The notes under the pieces were generated by a model. It worked only from the letters and a program-made list of their open reading frames with translations. It was not told the origin of the DNA and did no database searches. From positions 62,001-126,000 of the forward strand of contig NZ_JAASAD010000013.1 of the NCBI RefSeq assembly GCF_012726175.1: DNA of 64,000 nucleotides, written 5' to 3'. Source of the DNA: Micromonospora sp. HNM0581 (GTDB lineage Bacteria; Actinomycetota; Actinomycetes; Mycobacteriales; Micromonosporaceae). The stretch's first letter is position 1. Each line of letters starts with the position of its first letter. This document shows positions 56,251-64,000 of this stretch, piece after piece. A program made the position numbers and the translations under genes.

Positions 56251-57606
56251 TCACTCCTCGGTGCTGACGAAGACGTTCTTGACGTCGGTGAACGCGTGCA
56301 GGGCGTCCGGCCCCAGTTCCCGTCCCAGACCGGAGCGCTTCATGCCGCCGAACGGCGTCCAGTACCGCACCGAGGAGTGCGAGTTGACGCTCAGGTTGCC
56401 GGCCTCCACCGCCCGAGCCACCCGCAACGCCCGGCCCACGTCCCGGGTCCAGATCGAGCCGGACAGCCCGTACTCGGTGTCGTTGGCCAGCCGGACGGCG
56501 TCGGCCTCGTCGTCGAACGGGAGCACCGAGACGACCGGGCCGAAAATCTCCTCCCGCCAGTGGCGGTCGCGCGGTGAGTCGGCGAGCAGCACGGTCGGGG
56601 CGTACCAGTAGCCGGGGCCGTCGGGCCGTGAGCCGGTGAACGCCACCCGCGAACCGTCGACGTACCCGTCGACCCGGTCCCGCTGCCCGGCCGAGATCAG
56701 CGGTCCCATCTCGGTGCTCTCGTCGGCCGGATCACCCACCCGGAAGGCGTGTACCGCCGGTTCGAGCAGTTCGAGGAAGCGGTCGTACACCCGGCGCTGC
56801 ACCAGCAACCGGGACCGGGCGCAGCAGTCCTGGCCGGCGTTGTCGAAGACCGCGTACGGCGCGGCGGCGGCGGCCCGTTCCAGGTCGGCGTCGGCGAAGA
56901 CAACGTTCGCCGACTTGCCACCCAGTTCCAGGGTCAGCCGCTTCACCTGGCTCGCGCAGCCGGCCATGATCCTGGTGCCGACCTCGGTGGAGCCGGTGAA
57001 GCAGATCTTGCGTACTGCGGGGTGGCTGACGAACCGTTCGCCGACCACCTCGCCCCGCCCGGGCAGCACGGTGAACACCCCCTCGGGTAGTCCGGCCTGC
57101 TCCGCCAACTCGGCCAACCGCAGCGCGGTCAGCGGCGTCAACTCGGCCGGCTTGAGCACGACCGTGTTACCGGCGGCGAGGGCCGGAGCGAAACCCCAGG
57201 CGGCGATGGGCATGGGGAAGTTCCACGGCACGATCACCCCGACCACGCCGAGTGGTTCGTGGAAGGTCACGTCCAATCCGCCCGGCACCGGGATCTGCCG
57301 CCCGGTGAGCCGCTCCGGCGCCCCCGCGTAGAAGTCCAGCACGTCCCTGACGTTGCCCGCCTCCCACCGCGCGTTGCCGATGGTGTGGCCGGCGTTCGCC
57401 ACCTCCAGCCGGGCCAACTCCTCAAGGTGATCGTCCACCACCGCCGCGAACCGCCGCAGCAGCCGTCCCCGCTCCCCCGCGCTGACCCCCCGCCACCGCT
57501 CGTAGGCCCGCCCTGCCCGCTCGACCGCCGCGTCCACCTGTCCGACCGAACTGTCGGCCACCTCCCGCAGCACCGTCCCCCGCGCCGGATCCCACACCTC
57601 ACCCAC
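56251..57606 (-). CDS. Aldehyde dehydrogenase
   Basis: The 451-residue NAD(P)-dependent enzyme has the catalytic Cys261 (NAGQDCCARSR) and Glu227 (TLELGGKS), with the cofactor motif FTGSTEVGTRI and the C-terminal NSHSSVRYWTPFGGMKRSG. The N-terminal ~20 residues typical of the family are slightly short. Genes for a glutamine-synthetase-like ligase and an SDR in the same direction suggest oxidation of an aminoaldehyde such as gamma-glutamyl-aminobutyraldehyde. The GTG at 57606 follows a purine-rich stretch. Confidence 0.93.
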   Translation of the reverse strand: MGEVWDPARGTVLREVADSSVGQVDAAVERAGRAYERWRGVSAGERGRLLRRFAAVVDDHLEELARLEVANAGHTIGNARWEAGNVRDVLDFYAGAPERLTGRQIPVPGGLDVTFHEPLGVVGVIVPWNFPMPIAAWGFAPALAAGNTVVLKPAELTPLTALRLAELAEQAGLPEGVFTVLPGRGEVVGERFVSHPAVRKICFTGSTEVGTRIMAGCASQVKRLTLELGGKSANVVFADADLERAAAAAPYAVFDNAGQDCCARSRLLVQRRVYDRFLELLEPAVHAFRVGDPADESTEMGPLISAGQRDRVDGYVDGSRVAFTGSRPDGPGYWYAPTVLLADSPRDRHWREEIFGPVVSVLPFDDEADAVRLANDTEYGLSGSIWTRDVGRALRVARAVEAGNLSVNSHSSVRYWTPFGGMKRSGLGRELGPDALHAFTDVKNVFVSTEE

Positions 57607-57716
57607 CGACCCTCACCCCCACCTCTCTGCGACGATCATGCAGTTGTAGCGTCTGGAGTACGCAGGTATGCGCGATCCGTCACGGGCCACAATCGCATGA
57701 TCGCTACGGATGCGGA

Positions 57717-59081
57717 TCAGAGGCGTTCGAAGCCACGGGTCAGTTCCCAGTCGGTGACGGCGGCGTCGAAGGCAGTCAACTCGACGCGGGCCATGTTGGC
57801 GTAGTGGGCGACCACCTCCTCGCCGAAAGCGGCGTGGGCCACCGTCGAACCCTCCCAGAGGGTCAGGGCGTCGCGGAGAGTGCCGGGAACATGCTCCGCG
57901 GTCGCGTCGTCGTACGCGTTGCCGGTGCACTCCTCGGCCAACTCCAACTCGTTCTCGATGCCGTGCAGAGCACCCGCCACCAACGCCGCGATCGCCAGGT
58001 ACGCATTGACGTCGGCACCCGGCACCCGGTTCTCCACCCGCATCCCCTGACCGTGCCCCACCACCCGCAGCGCGCAGGTGCGGTTGTCGGTGCCCCACCG
58101 CAACACGGTCGGCGCGAACGAACCCGGCTGGTAACGCTTGTAGGAGTTGATGTTCGGGGCGAAGAGCAGGCTCAACTCGCGCATGGTGGCGAGCAGCCCG
58201 GCGAGCACCCGCTGCCCGGTCGGACTCAGCTGCGCCGGCCCGTCACCGAGCATCGCCGAGCCGCCGGATGCGTCCCGAAGTGAGAAGTGGATGTGACAGG
58301 AGTTGCCCTCCCGCTCGTTGGGCTTAGCCATGAAGGTGATCGACATGCCCTCCTGGGCGGCGATCTCCTTTGCCCCGTTCTTGTAGATCACATGGTGGTC
58401 GGCGCAGGCCACCGCCTCGTCGTAGCGGAAGGCGATCTCGTGCTGGCCGAGGTTGCACTCCCCCTTGGCGCTCTCCGGAACCAGCCCCGCGCCAGCCATC
58501 TCGGTGCGGATCCGGCGCAGCAGCGGCTCCACCCGAGCGGTGCCGAGCAGCGAATAATCCACGTTGTACTGGTTGGCCGGGGTCAGCTCCCGGTAGCCGC
58601 GCCGCCACGCCTGCTCGTACGAGTCACGGAACAGCACGAACTCCAACTCGGTGCCGGCGTACGCGGTCAGCCCGTACGCGGCCAACCGGTCCAGCTGGCG
58701 GCGCAGGATCTGCCGGGGCGAGGCGATCACCGGACCGGAGCCGTCCAACCACTCCAGGTCGGCCAGGAGCAGGGCCGTCCCGGGCTGCCACGGTACCCGG
58801 CGCAGGGTGCCGAAGTCCGGTTTCATCGCGAAGTCGCCGTAGCCACGTTCCCAACTCGACATGGCGTACCCGTCGACGGTGTTCATGTCCACGTCGACGG
58901 CGAGCAGGTAGTTGCATCCTTCACTGCCGTGCGCGACGACCTGGTCGATGAAGTACGGGGCGTGGAACCGTTTGCCCTGCAACCGACCCTGCATGTCGAC
59001 AAGGGCCAGGGCCACCGTGTCGATCTCGCCCTCGGTGACGGCGACCCGAAGTTGTTCCAACGTGAGCGGCGGTTGTCTCAT
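57717..59081 (-). CDS. Glutamine-synthetase-family gamma-glutamyl-amine ligase
   Basis: The 454-residue protein has the glutamine synthetase fold: N-terminal beta-Grasp domain (ALVDMQGRLQGKRF), the catalytic NxxCxxH-type and HEIAFRYD region with GECNLGQHE, SCHIHFSL, and NSYKRYQPGSFAPT. The sequence matches the GlnA3/GlnA4/PuuA branch and not housekeeping GlnA, since it lacks the usual tail adenylylation context and is linked to an aldehyde dehydrogenase. It probably glutamylates putrescine, ethanolamine or a related amine. The ATG at 59081 has GGAGG eight bases upstream; the longer frame is rejected. Confidence 0.9.
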   Translation of the reverse strand: MRQPPLTLEQLRVAVTEGEIDTVALALVDMQGRLQGKRFHAPYFIDQVVAHGSEGCNYLLAVDVDMNTVDGYAMSSWERGYGDFAMKPDFGTLRRVPWQPGTALLLADLEWLDGSGPVIASPRQILRRQLDRLAAYGLTAYAGTELEFVLFRDSYEQAWRRGYRELTPANQYNVDYSLLGTARVEPLLRRIRTEMAGAGLVPESAKGECNLGQHEIAFRYDEAVACADHHVIYKNGAKEIAAQEGMSITFMAKPNEREGNSCHIHFSLRDASGGSAMLGDGPAQLSPTGQRVLAGLLATMRELSLLFAPNINSYKRYQPGSFAPTVLRWGTDNRTCALRVVGHGQGMRVENRVPGADVNAYLAIAALVAGALHGIENELELAEECTGNAYDDATAEHVPGTLRDALTLWEGSTVAHAAFGEEVVAHYANMARVELTAFDAAVTDWELTRGFERL

Positions 59082-59421
59082 CCACGAGCCTCCATCACCA
59101 AGGTCTACCGGGCACAGCCGATCACCGTCAATGGGCCGCACCGCTGGTACCCGCCGAGCCGAGCCGGGCAACCCGGCCGGCATCAGGTGACCGCAGGGGG
59201 CACACGCTGCCGGTGGGCCACTATTGCGTTGCCGGCACAGCCCGCGTACCCCATCCTTGAGGGTGTGACCAGGCCCGATCGCGACGGGCCGGCCGCCGGG
59301 CCCTCGGAACGGCCCGGCCTCCGCGGCGGCGCGGGAACACGTCACCTCTCTCGGGCACGGCGACGTCCCGTGCCCCGACTCCACCCCGCGCCGCCCCGGT
59401 AGGCAGCCACGCCCAGACCGG
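59082..59421. other. 340-bp intergenic region with two hairpins
   Basis: No coding frame with normal codon bias is present. It holds the presumed promoter of the ligase gene at its low end. Two inverted repeats follow: GCCGGGCC/GGCCCGGC (59295-59318) and GGGCACGG/CCGTGCCC (59353-59375), the latter 47 bases after the DUF456 stop and a likely terminator. Nothing else was recognised. Confidence 0.6.
59353..59375 (-). terminator. Terminator after the DUF456 gene
   Basis: An 8-bp perfect stem (GGGCACGG, 59353-59360; CCGTGCCC, 59368-59375) with a 7-base loop lies downstream of the minus-strand GGDEF-EAL/DUF456 genes. Confidence 0.5.
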
Positions 59422-59946
59422 TCAGGTCATCACCAGACCGGCCACCCACAGGGCGCCGATCACCAGCCCGGAGAGAAACTCGACAAGCATCGACAGCCCC
59501 GTCGCGGCGACGGCCTGCCTCGTCGCCGGCCAGGCGAGTCGGGTGTCGCCGAGCCGCAGACGCTCCATCGCGAAGATTCCGCCGACGAAACCGATGACCA
59601 GCCCGACCACTGGAATCACGAAGAAGCCGACCAGGCCGAGCAGTACACCGGCCAGCAGCGACGCGGTGGGCACCCCGGCCCGTTTCAGGTTGCGCCCGGG
59701 CCAGGCGTACTTGACGACGGTGCCGGCCACGGCGACGAGCGTGGCGGCGACGAGCACCAGCCACCGCCCAGGCCCGGCGCCGCCGAACAGGCTCCACACC
59801 AGTACGCCACCCCAACACAGCGGCAGCGCCGGCAGACCGGGCACCACCACCCCGGCCAGCCCCGCGAGGATGGCCAGTGCGGCGACGACCGACGCCACCG
59901 CTGCCGTCTCGGTCAGCCCCACGTTGACTCCCGGTTGCTCGTGCAC
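59422..59946 (-). CDS. DUF456 membrane protein
   Basis: The protein of about 174 residues has four or five membrane helices and the DUF456 hallmarks: GLAGVVVPGLPALPLCWGG near the start, GTVVKYAWPGRNLKRAG, and GFFVIPVVGLVIGFVGG. The start is uncertain. A frame continues to a TTG at 59973 inside a repeat element and is not credible; the GTG at 59946 is listed, and a GTG at 59922, preceded by CGGGAG, is a strong alternative. No function is known for the family. Confidence 0.8.
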   Translation of the reverse strand: MHEQPGVNVGLTETAAVASVVAALAILAGLAGVVVPGLPALPLCWGGVLVWSLFGGAGPGRWLVLVAATLVAVAGTVVKYAWPGRNLKRAGVPTASLLAGVLLGLVGFFVIPVVGLVIGFVGGIFAMERLRLGDTRLAWPATRQAVAATGLSMLVEFLSGLVIGALWVAGLVMT

Positions 59947-59949
59947 ATC

Positions 59950-59999
59950 AGTCAGGAAGGGACCTTTCCTCAACCGGAGGCGTCAACAGGACGCCCTTC
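59950..59999. repeat. Palindromic repeat element, likely interspersed family
   Basis: The element has a near-perfect palindrome AGGAAGGGACCTTTCCT (59954-59970), a short spacer with CCGGAGGCGTC, and GACGCCCTTCC at the far end. Read on the minus strand it matches in layout the GGAAGGG...TTGACGCC...AGGAAAGGTCCC elements that I recall as abundant in Micromonospora and Salinispora. It includes the stop codon of the GGDEF-EAL gene and the end of that protein. Family membership is from memory only. Confidence 0.5.
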
Positions 60000-62151
60000 C
60001 CAGCTTCGGATCGCGTAGCCGGGCCACGATTGTCTCCGCCGGACCCGGCGGGGCGAACAGCCGCCCCTGCGCGGTGTCGCACCGCAGCGCCCGCAGCCGC
60101 TGCGCCTGCGCCTCGGTTTCCACCGCCTCCGCGGTGACCCACAGCTCCAACGCGTGTGCCAGCCGCACCAGCGCATCGACGATACGTTCGTCCCGGTGGT
60201 CGGCGTCGGCCGGCTCGGCGCCCCGGATCCCCTCCACGAACGGGCCCGCCAGTTTCAGGCAGGTGATCGGCAACCGGCGTAGGTACGCCAGGTTGGAGTA
60301 CCCGGTGCCGAAATCGTCCACGGCCAGCCGTACGCCCAGCGCGGCTAGCCGGTGCAGCGTCCGCAGCGGCTCACCGGCCGACCCCATCACCGCGCTCTCG
60401 GTCAACTCCAGTTGCAGAAGTTCCGCAGGCAGTCCGCTACTGGCCAGCGCATCGGCCACGGTGTCCACGATCGCCGGACGGTCGGCCTGGCGGGCTGCCA
60501 GGTTGACGCTCACCACCAGCCCGGCGTCCGGGAAGTCGGTGTGCCACCGCTGGGCGTCACGGCACGCCTGCCGCAGCACCCACTCACCGAGCCGGACGAT
60601 CAGGCCGGTCTCCTCGGCGAGCCCGATGAACCGGTCCGGGCCGATCAGCCCCAGTTCCGGGTGCTGCCAGCGGACGAGCGCCTCGACAGCAAGCATGCGT
60701 CCGTCGAGCAGCGACACGATCGGCTGGTAGTGCAACACGAACTCGCCCCGGTCCAGGGCCGCGGGCAACCCGGCGGCCAGCGCCGAGCGGGCGTTGTCCC
60801 GGGCGCTGCGCTCGGGATCGTAGACCGCCCACCGGTCGCGGCCCTCCGCCTTCGCCCAGTAGAGCGAGGCGTCGGCAGCCTTCATCAGCTCCGCGACGCT
60901 GGTGCCGGCGACCTCCGAGTCGACGATGCCGATGCTGGCCGAGACCGCGAGTTGCTGGTCGCCGACGCACACCGGCGCGGCGACGGCGGCCAGCGCCGAC
61001 TCGGCCACGGCGATCACGTCCTGGATGGCGGCGACCCCGTCGACCAGGATGACGAACTCGTCGCCTCCCATCCGGGCGACCAGATAGCCCTGTTCGGCCA
61101 CACAGTCGGCCAGCCGTCGGGCGATCATCACCAGCAGCTGGTCACCGAGGGCGTGCCCGAGACTGTCGTTGATCGTCTTGAACCCGTCCAGGTCGAGGAA
61201 GCAGACACCGACCCGGCCCGGCGGGTCGGGCTGCTCCACCAAGCTGGCCAGCCTGTCGAAGAACAGCGTCCGGTTCGGCAGTCCGGTCAGCGGGTCGTGC
61301 AACGCCTGGAAGCGCAGCCGCTGCTGCAGTGCGTACCGCTCGGTGATGTCCTCGACCACGGCGACGGTGAAACGGGGCCGGCCGTCGTCGTGGCGGATCA
61401 GCGAGACGGCCAGGTCCGTCCAGACGGCGCTGCCGTCCTTCCGGTAGTAGCGTTTCTCGACCCGGACCGCGTCGTGTTTGCCCTCGATCAACTCCTGGTA
61501 CAGCTCCCACATGCCGGCCGCGTCGTCGGGGTGGAAAAGCGACGCCACGTCGAGTTGTCGCAGCTCCTCGACCGAGTAGCCCAACATGTCGGCGAAAGCG
61601 GAGTTGACGTCGATGATCGTTCCGTCGACCTCGGCGAGGCCGATGCCGATGGCCGCACCGTCGAACACCGCCCGGAAGCGGGCCTCGCTGTCGCGCAGCG
61701 CCTGCTCGGCGTCGTCCCGCGCCTGCCACATGGCGCGAGCTATCCCCTCCTGCTGAACGAAGGTCCGCTCACGCAACGCGCGGGCGAAGCCGGCCGCCAA
61801 CCCGGCCTGGATGGCGGCGATCCGCGTGTCGAGCTCAGGGCGGCCGGCGGCGAGCACGTCGCTCCGGAACCGTTCGCCCAGCGTACGCACCGACCATTCG
61901 ACGACGCCCGGTTCGGCGAGGTGCGCGTCGACCAGTGACCGCCCGACCTCCTGCGCCGCCGGTTCCGGCGCATCAGCGGAGAGCAGCACCTCCGCCAGTC
62001 GGAGAGTGTGCCGGAGCAGCAGCTGCTCGGTCTCGGCGGCGCTCAGCGGCACGAAACCGAGCCGACGGACAGCCCCCGCCCAGTCGGCTGCGTACCGCTG
62101 CGCGCCGGCCAGGTCGACGGTGTCACCGCCGGAAGCGCCCACGGCGGCCAT
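59983..62151 (-). CDS. Cyclic-di-GMP cyclase/phosphodiesterase (PAS-GGDEF-EAL)
   Basis: The 722-residue soluble protein has an N-terminal helical domain (about 10-150), PAS (about 155-275), GGDEF (about 280-445; motif Gly362-Phe366) and EAL (about 460-710). EAL residues include Glu490, Asn550, Glu582, Asp612-Asp613, Lys633, Glu675 and Gln695, all in place, although flanking motifs read KLAGPFV and AEAVET. No RxxD inhibition site lies before GGDEF. Both activities are therefore plausible. The start is a GTG/ATG choice; ATG at 62151 lies just after the methyltransferase stop at 62156. The C-terminal residues derive from a repeat element. Confidence 0.88.
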   Translation of the reverse strand: MAAVGASGGDTVDLAGAQRYAADWAGAVRRLGFVPLSAAETEQLLLRHTLRLAEVLLSADAPEPAAQEVGRSLVDAHLAEPGVVEWSVRTLGERFRSDVLAAGRPELDTRIAAIQAGLAAGFARALRERTFVQQEGIARAMWQARDDAEQALRDSEARFRAVFDGAAIGIGLAEVDGTIIDVNSAFADMLGYSVEELRQLDVASLFHPDDAAGMWELYQELIEGKHDAVRVEKRYYRKDGSAVWTDLAVSLIRHDDGRPRFTVAVVEDITERYALQQRLRFQALHDPLTGLPNRTLFFDRLASLVEQPDPPGRVGVCFLDLDGFKTINDSLGHALGDQLLVMIARRLADCVAEQGYLVARMGGDEFVILVDGVAAIQDVIAVAESALAAVAAPVCVGDQQLAVSASIGIVDSEVAGTSVAELMKAADASLYWAKAEGRDRWAVYDPERSARDNARSALAAGLPAALDRGEFVLHYQPIVSLLDGRMLAVEALVRWQHPELGLIGPDRFIGLAEETGLIVRLGEWVLRQACRDAQRWHTDFPDAGLVVSVNLAARQADRPAIVDTVADALASSGLPAELLQLELTESAVMGSAGEPLRTLHRLAALGVRLAVDDFGTGYSNLAYLRRLPITCLKLAGPFVEGIRGAEPADADHRDERIVDALVRLAHALELWVTAEAVETEAQAQRLRALRCDTAQGRLFAPPGPAETIVARLRDPKLGRASC

Positions 62152-62155
62152 CGGA

Positions 62156-62983
62156 TCAGCCGGCGGACCGGTCGTTGCGGGCGACGCCACCGAAGGCACC
62201 GAAGCGCTGACCGTCGACGGTGACCTCGGACGGGGAGTCGGCCCGCCACAGCTCCATGTGCACCACGCCGGGCTCCAGGAGGGTCCAGTCGCCGAAGAAC
62301 GCGGTGATCTCGGCCCGCGAACGGAGGGTGATCTCGGTGGCGGTACGTGCCGACAACCGCTGCGCGTCCAGCATTTCCTGTGGCTGGTCCTCGAAGGTGG
62401 AGTGCGAGATCACCAGGTGGCTGCCGGGAGCTGCGGTGGCGCGGAGGGTGGCCAGGACGTCACCGGGGCGGTCGGTGTCCGGGACGAAGTGCACCACCCC
62501 GGCGAGCAGGATGCCCACCGGCTGGTCGAAGTCGAGCAGGTCGAGCCGCCGGGCCTCGGACAGGATCCGGTCCGGGTCCCGCAGGTCGCCGTGGATGACG
62601 CCGGTCGTATCGTTGCCGGCGAGCAGGTCCCGGCTGTGTGCCACCGCGACCGGATCGATGTCGACGTAGATCACCCGAGCCTTCGGGTTCGTGGCTTGGG
62701 CTACCTCGTGCACGTTGCCGACCGTGGGGATGCCGGAGCCGATGTCGAGGAACTGGTCGATGCCGGCGTCGAGCAGGACCCGCACGGCGCGGCGGAGGAA
62801 CTCCCGCCCGGCCCGCATGGTCGCCGGCAGGTTCGGTGTCATGGCCGCGATCTGCGCGGCGAGTTGCCGGTCGATGTCGAAGTTGTGGGCGCCGCCGAGA
62901 AAGTAGTCATACACCCGTGCCGCGCTGGGCCGGGAAAGGTCGATCTCGGCGGGAAGTCCGTCCGGCTGCTGCACTGGTTGCAC
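62156..62983 (-). CDS. SAM-dependent methyltransferase (Methyltransf_19 type)
   Basis: The 275-residue protein has the PF04672-like pattern of actinobacteria: AEIDLSRPSAARVYDYFLGGAHNFDID near the start, then SAM-binding LDIGSGIPTVGNV and VDIDPVAVAHSRDLL. Many such genes occur in actinomycete genomes, often beside regulatory genes; substrates are unknown. The stop lies 4 bases before the GGDEF-EAL start, so the two may form one unit. GTG start; a second GTG 9 bases on has a better-spaced GAGG site. Confidence 0.88.
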   Translation of the reverse strand: MQPVQQPDGLPAEIDLSRPSAARVYDYFLGGAHNFDIDRQLAAQIAAMTPNLPATMRAGREFLRRAVRVLLDAGIDQFLDIGSGIPTVGNVHEVAQATNPKARVIYVDIDPVAVAHSRDLLAGNDTTGVIHGDLRDPDRILSEARRLDLLDFDQPVGILLAGVVHFVPDTDRPGDVLATLRATAAPGSHLVISHSTFEDQPQEMLDAQRLSARTATEITLRSRAEITAFFGDWTLLEPGVVHMELWRADSPSEVTVDGQRFGAFGGVARNDRSAG

Positions 62984-63090
62984 CTCGTGTTGTCGCCCTG
63001 GATCGTGATGCTGACCACTCTAGGCCGGTCCGCGGCACGGGGGGAGATCCACAAGGTTCTTTCCTACCCGAAAATGGTTCATCTGGCAGG

Positions 63091-64000
63091 TCAGGCGGCC
63101 TCCAGTAGCAGTGCGATGCCCTGACCCACCCCGATGCACATGGTGGCCAGCGCCCGCCGCCCGCCCCGTCGGCGCAGTTCCAGGGCAGCGGTCAGTGCGA
63201 GCCGGGCACCGCTGGCACCGAGCGGGTGGCCCAGTGCGATGGCACCCCCGTTCGGGTTGACGTGCTCGGCGTCCTCGGGAAGCCCGAGTTCGCGCAGCAC
63301 CGCGACGGACTGGGCGGCGAAGGCCTCGTTGAGCTCGATCACGTCGATGTCGGTGACGGCCAACCCGTGCCGGTCCAGCAGCCGCCGGGTCGCGGGAACC
63401 GGCCCGATGCCCATGACCCGGGGCGGCACACCGGCTGCCGCCGTGCCGGTGACCCGGGCCAGCGGAGTCAGACCGTACGCGGCGACGGCCGCCTCCGAGG
63501 CGACGAGCAGGGCGACCGCGCCGTCGTTGACACCCGAGGAGTTGCCGGCGGTGACCGTGCCGCCGTCGCGGAACGGGGTGGGCAGCACGGCCAGCTTCTC
63601 CAGCGAGGTCTGCCGGGGATGTTCGTCGACCTCGACCAGCCGGGTTTCCCGCCGGCCCGCCGGCACAGTCACCGGCACGATCTCCTCGGCCAACCGTCCG
63701 TCGGCCTGCGCCTTGGCGACCCGCAGCTGCGAGCGGTACGCGAACTCGTCCTGCGCCGCCCGGTCGACACCGTAGTCGGCGGCCACGTTCTCGGCCGTCT
63801 CGGGCATCGAGTCGACGCCCCAGCCGCGTTCCATGAGGGGGTTCACCAGCCGCCAGCCGATGGTGGTGTCGTACACCTCGGCAGATCGGGCGAACGCGGT
63901 GGCCGCCTTCGGCATCACGAACGGCGCCCGGCTCATGCTCTCCACCCCACCGGCGACGACCAGGTCCGCCTCCCCGGCCACGATCGACCGGGCGGCGGTG
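63091..64000 (-). CDS. Thiolase (PcaF-like acetyl-CoA acyltransferase), C-terminal part
   Basis: About 303 residues are visible; the frame continues past the window edge. The nucleophilic Cys of the N-terminal domain lies outside the window. The visible segment has VVAGGVESMSRAPFVMPKA and DTTIGWRLVNPLM, close to 3-oxoadipyl-CoA thiolase, then the C-terminal thiolase motifs NEAFAAQSVAVL (general base region), NPNGGAIALGHPLGASGAR and CIGVGQG with the second Cys. PcaF (aromatic catabolism) is more likely than a housekeeping thiolase, but the difference is not certain. No operon partner is visible in the window. Confidence 0.88.
   Translation of the reverse strand, partial: TAARSIVAGEADLVVAGGVESMSRAPFVMPKAATAFARSAEVYDTTIGWRLVNPLMERGWGVDSMPETAENVAADYGVDRAAQDEFAYRSQLRVAKAQADGRLAEEIVPVTVPAGRRETRLVEVDEHPRQTSLEKLAVLPTPFRDGGTVTAGNSSGVNDGAVALLVASEAAVAAYGLTPLARVTGTAAAGVPPRVMGIGPVPATRRLLDRHGLAVTDIDVIELNEAFAAQSVAVLRELGLPEDAEHVNPNGGAIALGHPLGASGARLALTAALELRRRGGRRALATMCIGVGQGIALLLEAA

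Noticed and set aside
59947-59973. TTG start for DUF456 giving an N-terminus with RKGPFLTD
   Set aside because: These codons lie in a repeat element and have no ribosome site at the right distance; a downstream GTG is more credible.

Overview
The window comes from a high-GC actinomycete of the Micromonosporaceae, most likely Micromonospora or a close relative. The evidence is the very high GC in third codon positions, frequent GTG starts, an actinobacterial clgR-pspA-pspM stress module, a mycobacteria-like order of core genes (clgR, pgsA, ftsK, rnj, dapA, thyX, dapB, M16 peptidase, pnp, rpsO, ribF, truB, nrnA, rbfA, infB, ylxR, nusA, rimP, map), and one palindromic element near 59.95-60.0 kb that I recall as a family in Micromonospora and Salinispora. 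No rRNA, tRNA, insertion sequence, prophage or CRISPR array was seen.

1-8.5 kb: the 3' end of an Lhr-type helicase, a lipoprotein, a small CPCC-type cysteine protein, a secreted SH3-like protein, a Nei-type DNA glycosylase, and a 1,236-residue multicopper-oxidase-like protein with three fibronectin III domains in which the copper-binding motifs are broken. A histidine kinase remnant follows. 8.5-19.5 kb: pspM, pspA, clgR, cinA-like amidase, pgsA, rimO, a guanidine-III riboswitch ahead of a small multidrug resistance type guanidinium exporter, ftsK, and two YbjN-fold proteins. 19.5-30.9 kb: a secreted chymotrypsin-like protease, ribonuclease J, dapA, thyX, a DUF2752 protein, a YcaQ-like protein, a GT87 mannosyltransferase between two GNAT genes, dapB and an M16 peptidase. 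31-44.9 kb is a long run of minus-strand genes for RNA turnover and translation (pnp, rpsO, ribF, truB, nrnA, rbfA, DUF503, infB, ylxR, nusA, rimP), interrupted by small membrane-protein genes and a 29-codon gene candidate.

45-50.2 kb: a Tat-type lipoprotein with a DUF4439 partner, then a PadR regulator with its ABC transporter; the promoter appears leaderless with a palindromic operator between -35 and -10. 50.3-55.3 kb: methionine aminopeptidase, a STAS anti-anti-sigma protein, and a convergent 1,234-residue protein that combines a hybrid histidine kinase, a receiver, a PP2C phosphatase and an RsbW-like kinase domain. 55.4-59.1 kb: an SDR, an aldehyde dehydrogenase and a glutamine-synthetase-like ligase, suggesting amine or polyamine catabolism. 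59.4-64 kb: a DUF456 membrane protein, a GGDEF-EAL protein, a SAM methyltransferase and the 3' part of a thiolase.

Most operons show four-base ATGA or GTGA start-stop overlaps, and strong inverted repeats end many convergent or tandem units. The least ordinary items are the copper-less oxidase, the riboswitch-exporter pair, the all-in-one partner-switching protein, the small gene at 36.6 kb and the repeat element at the GGDEF-EAL/DUF456 junction.
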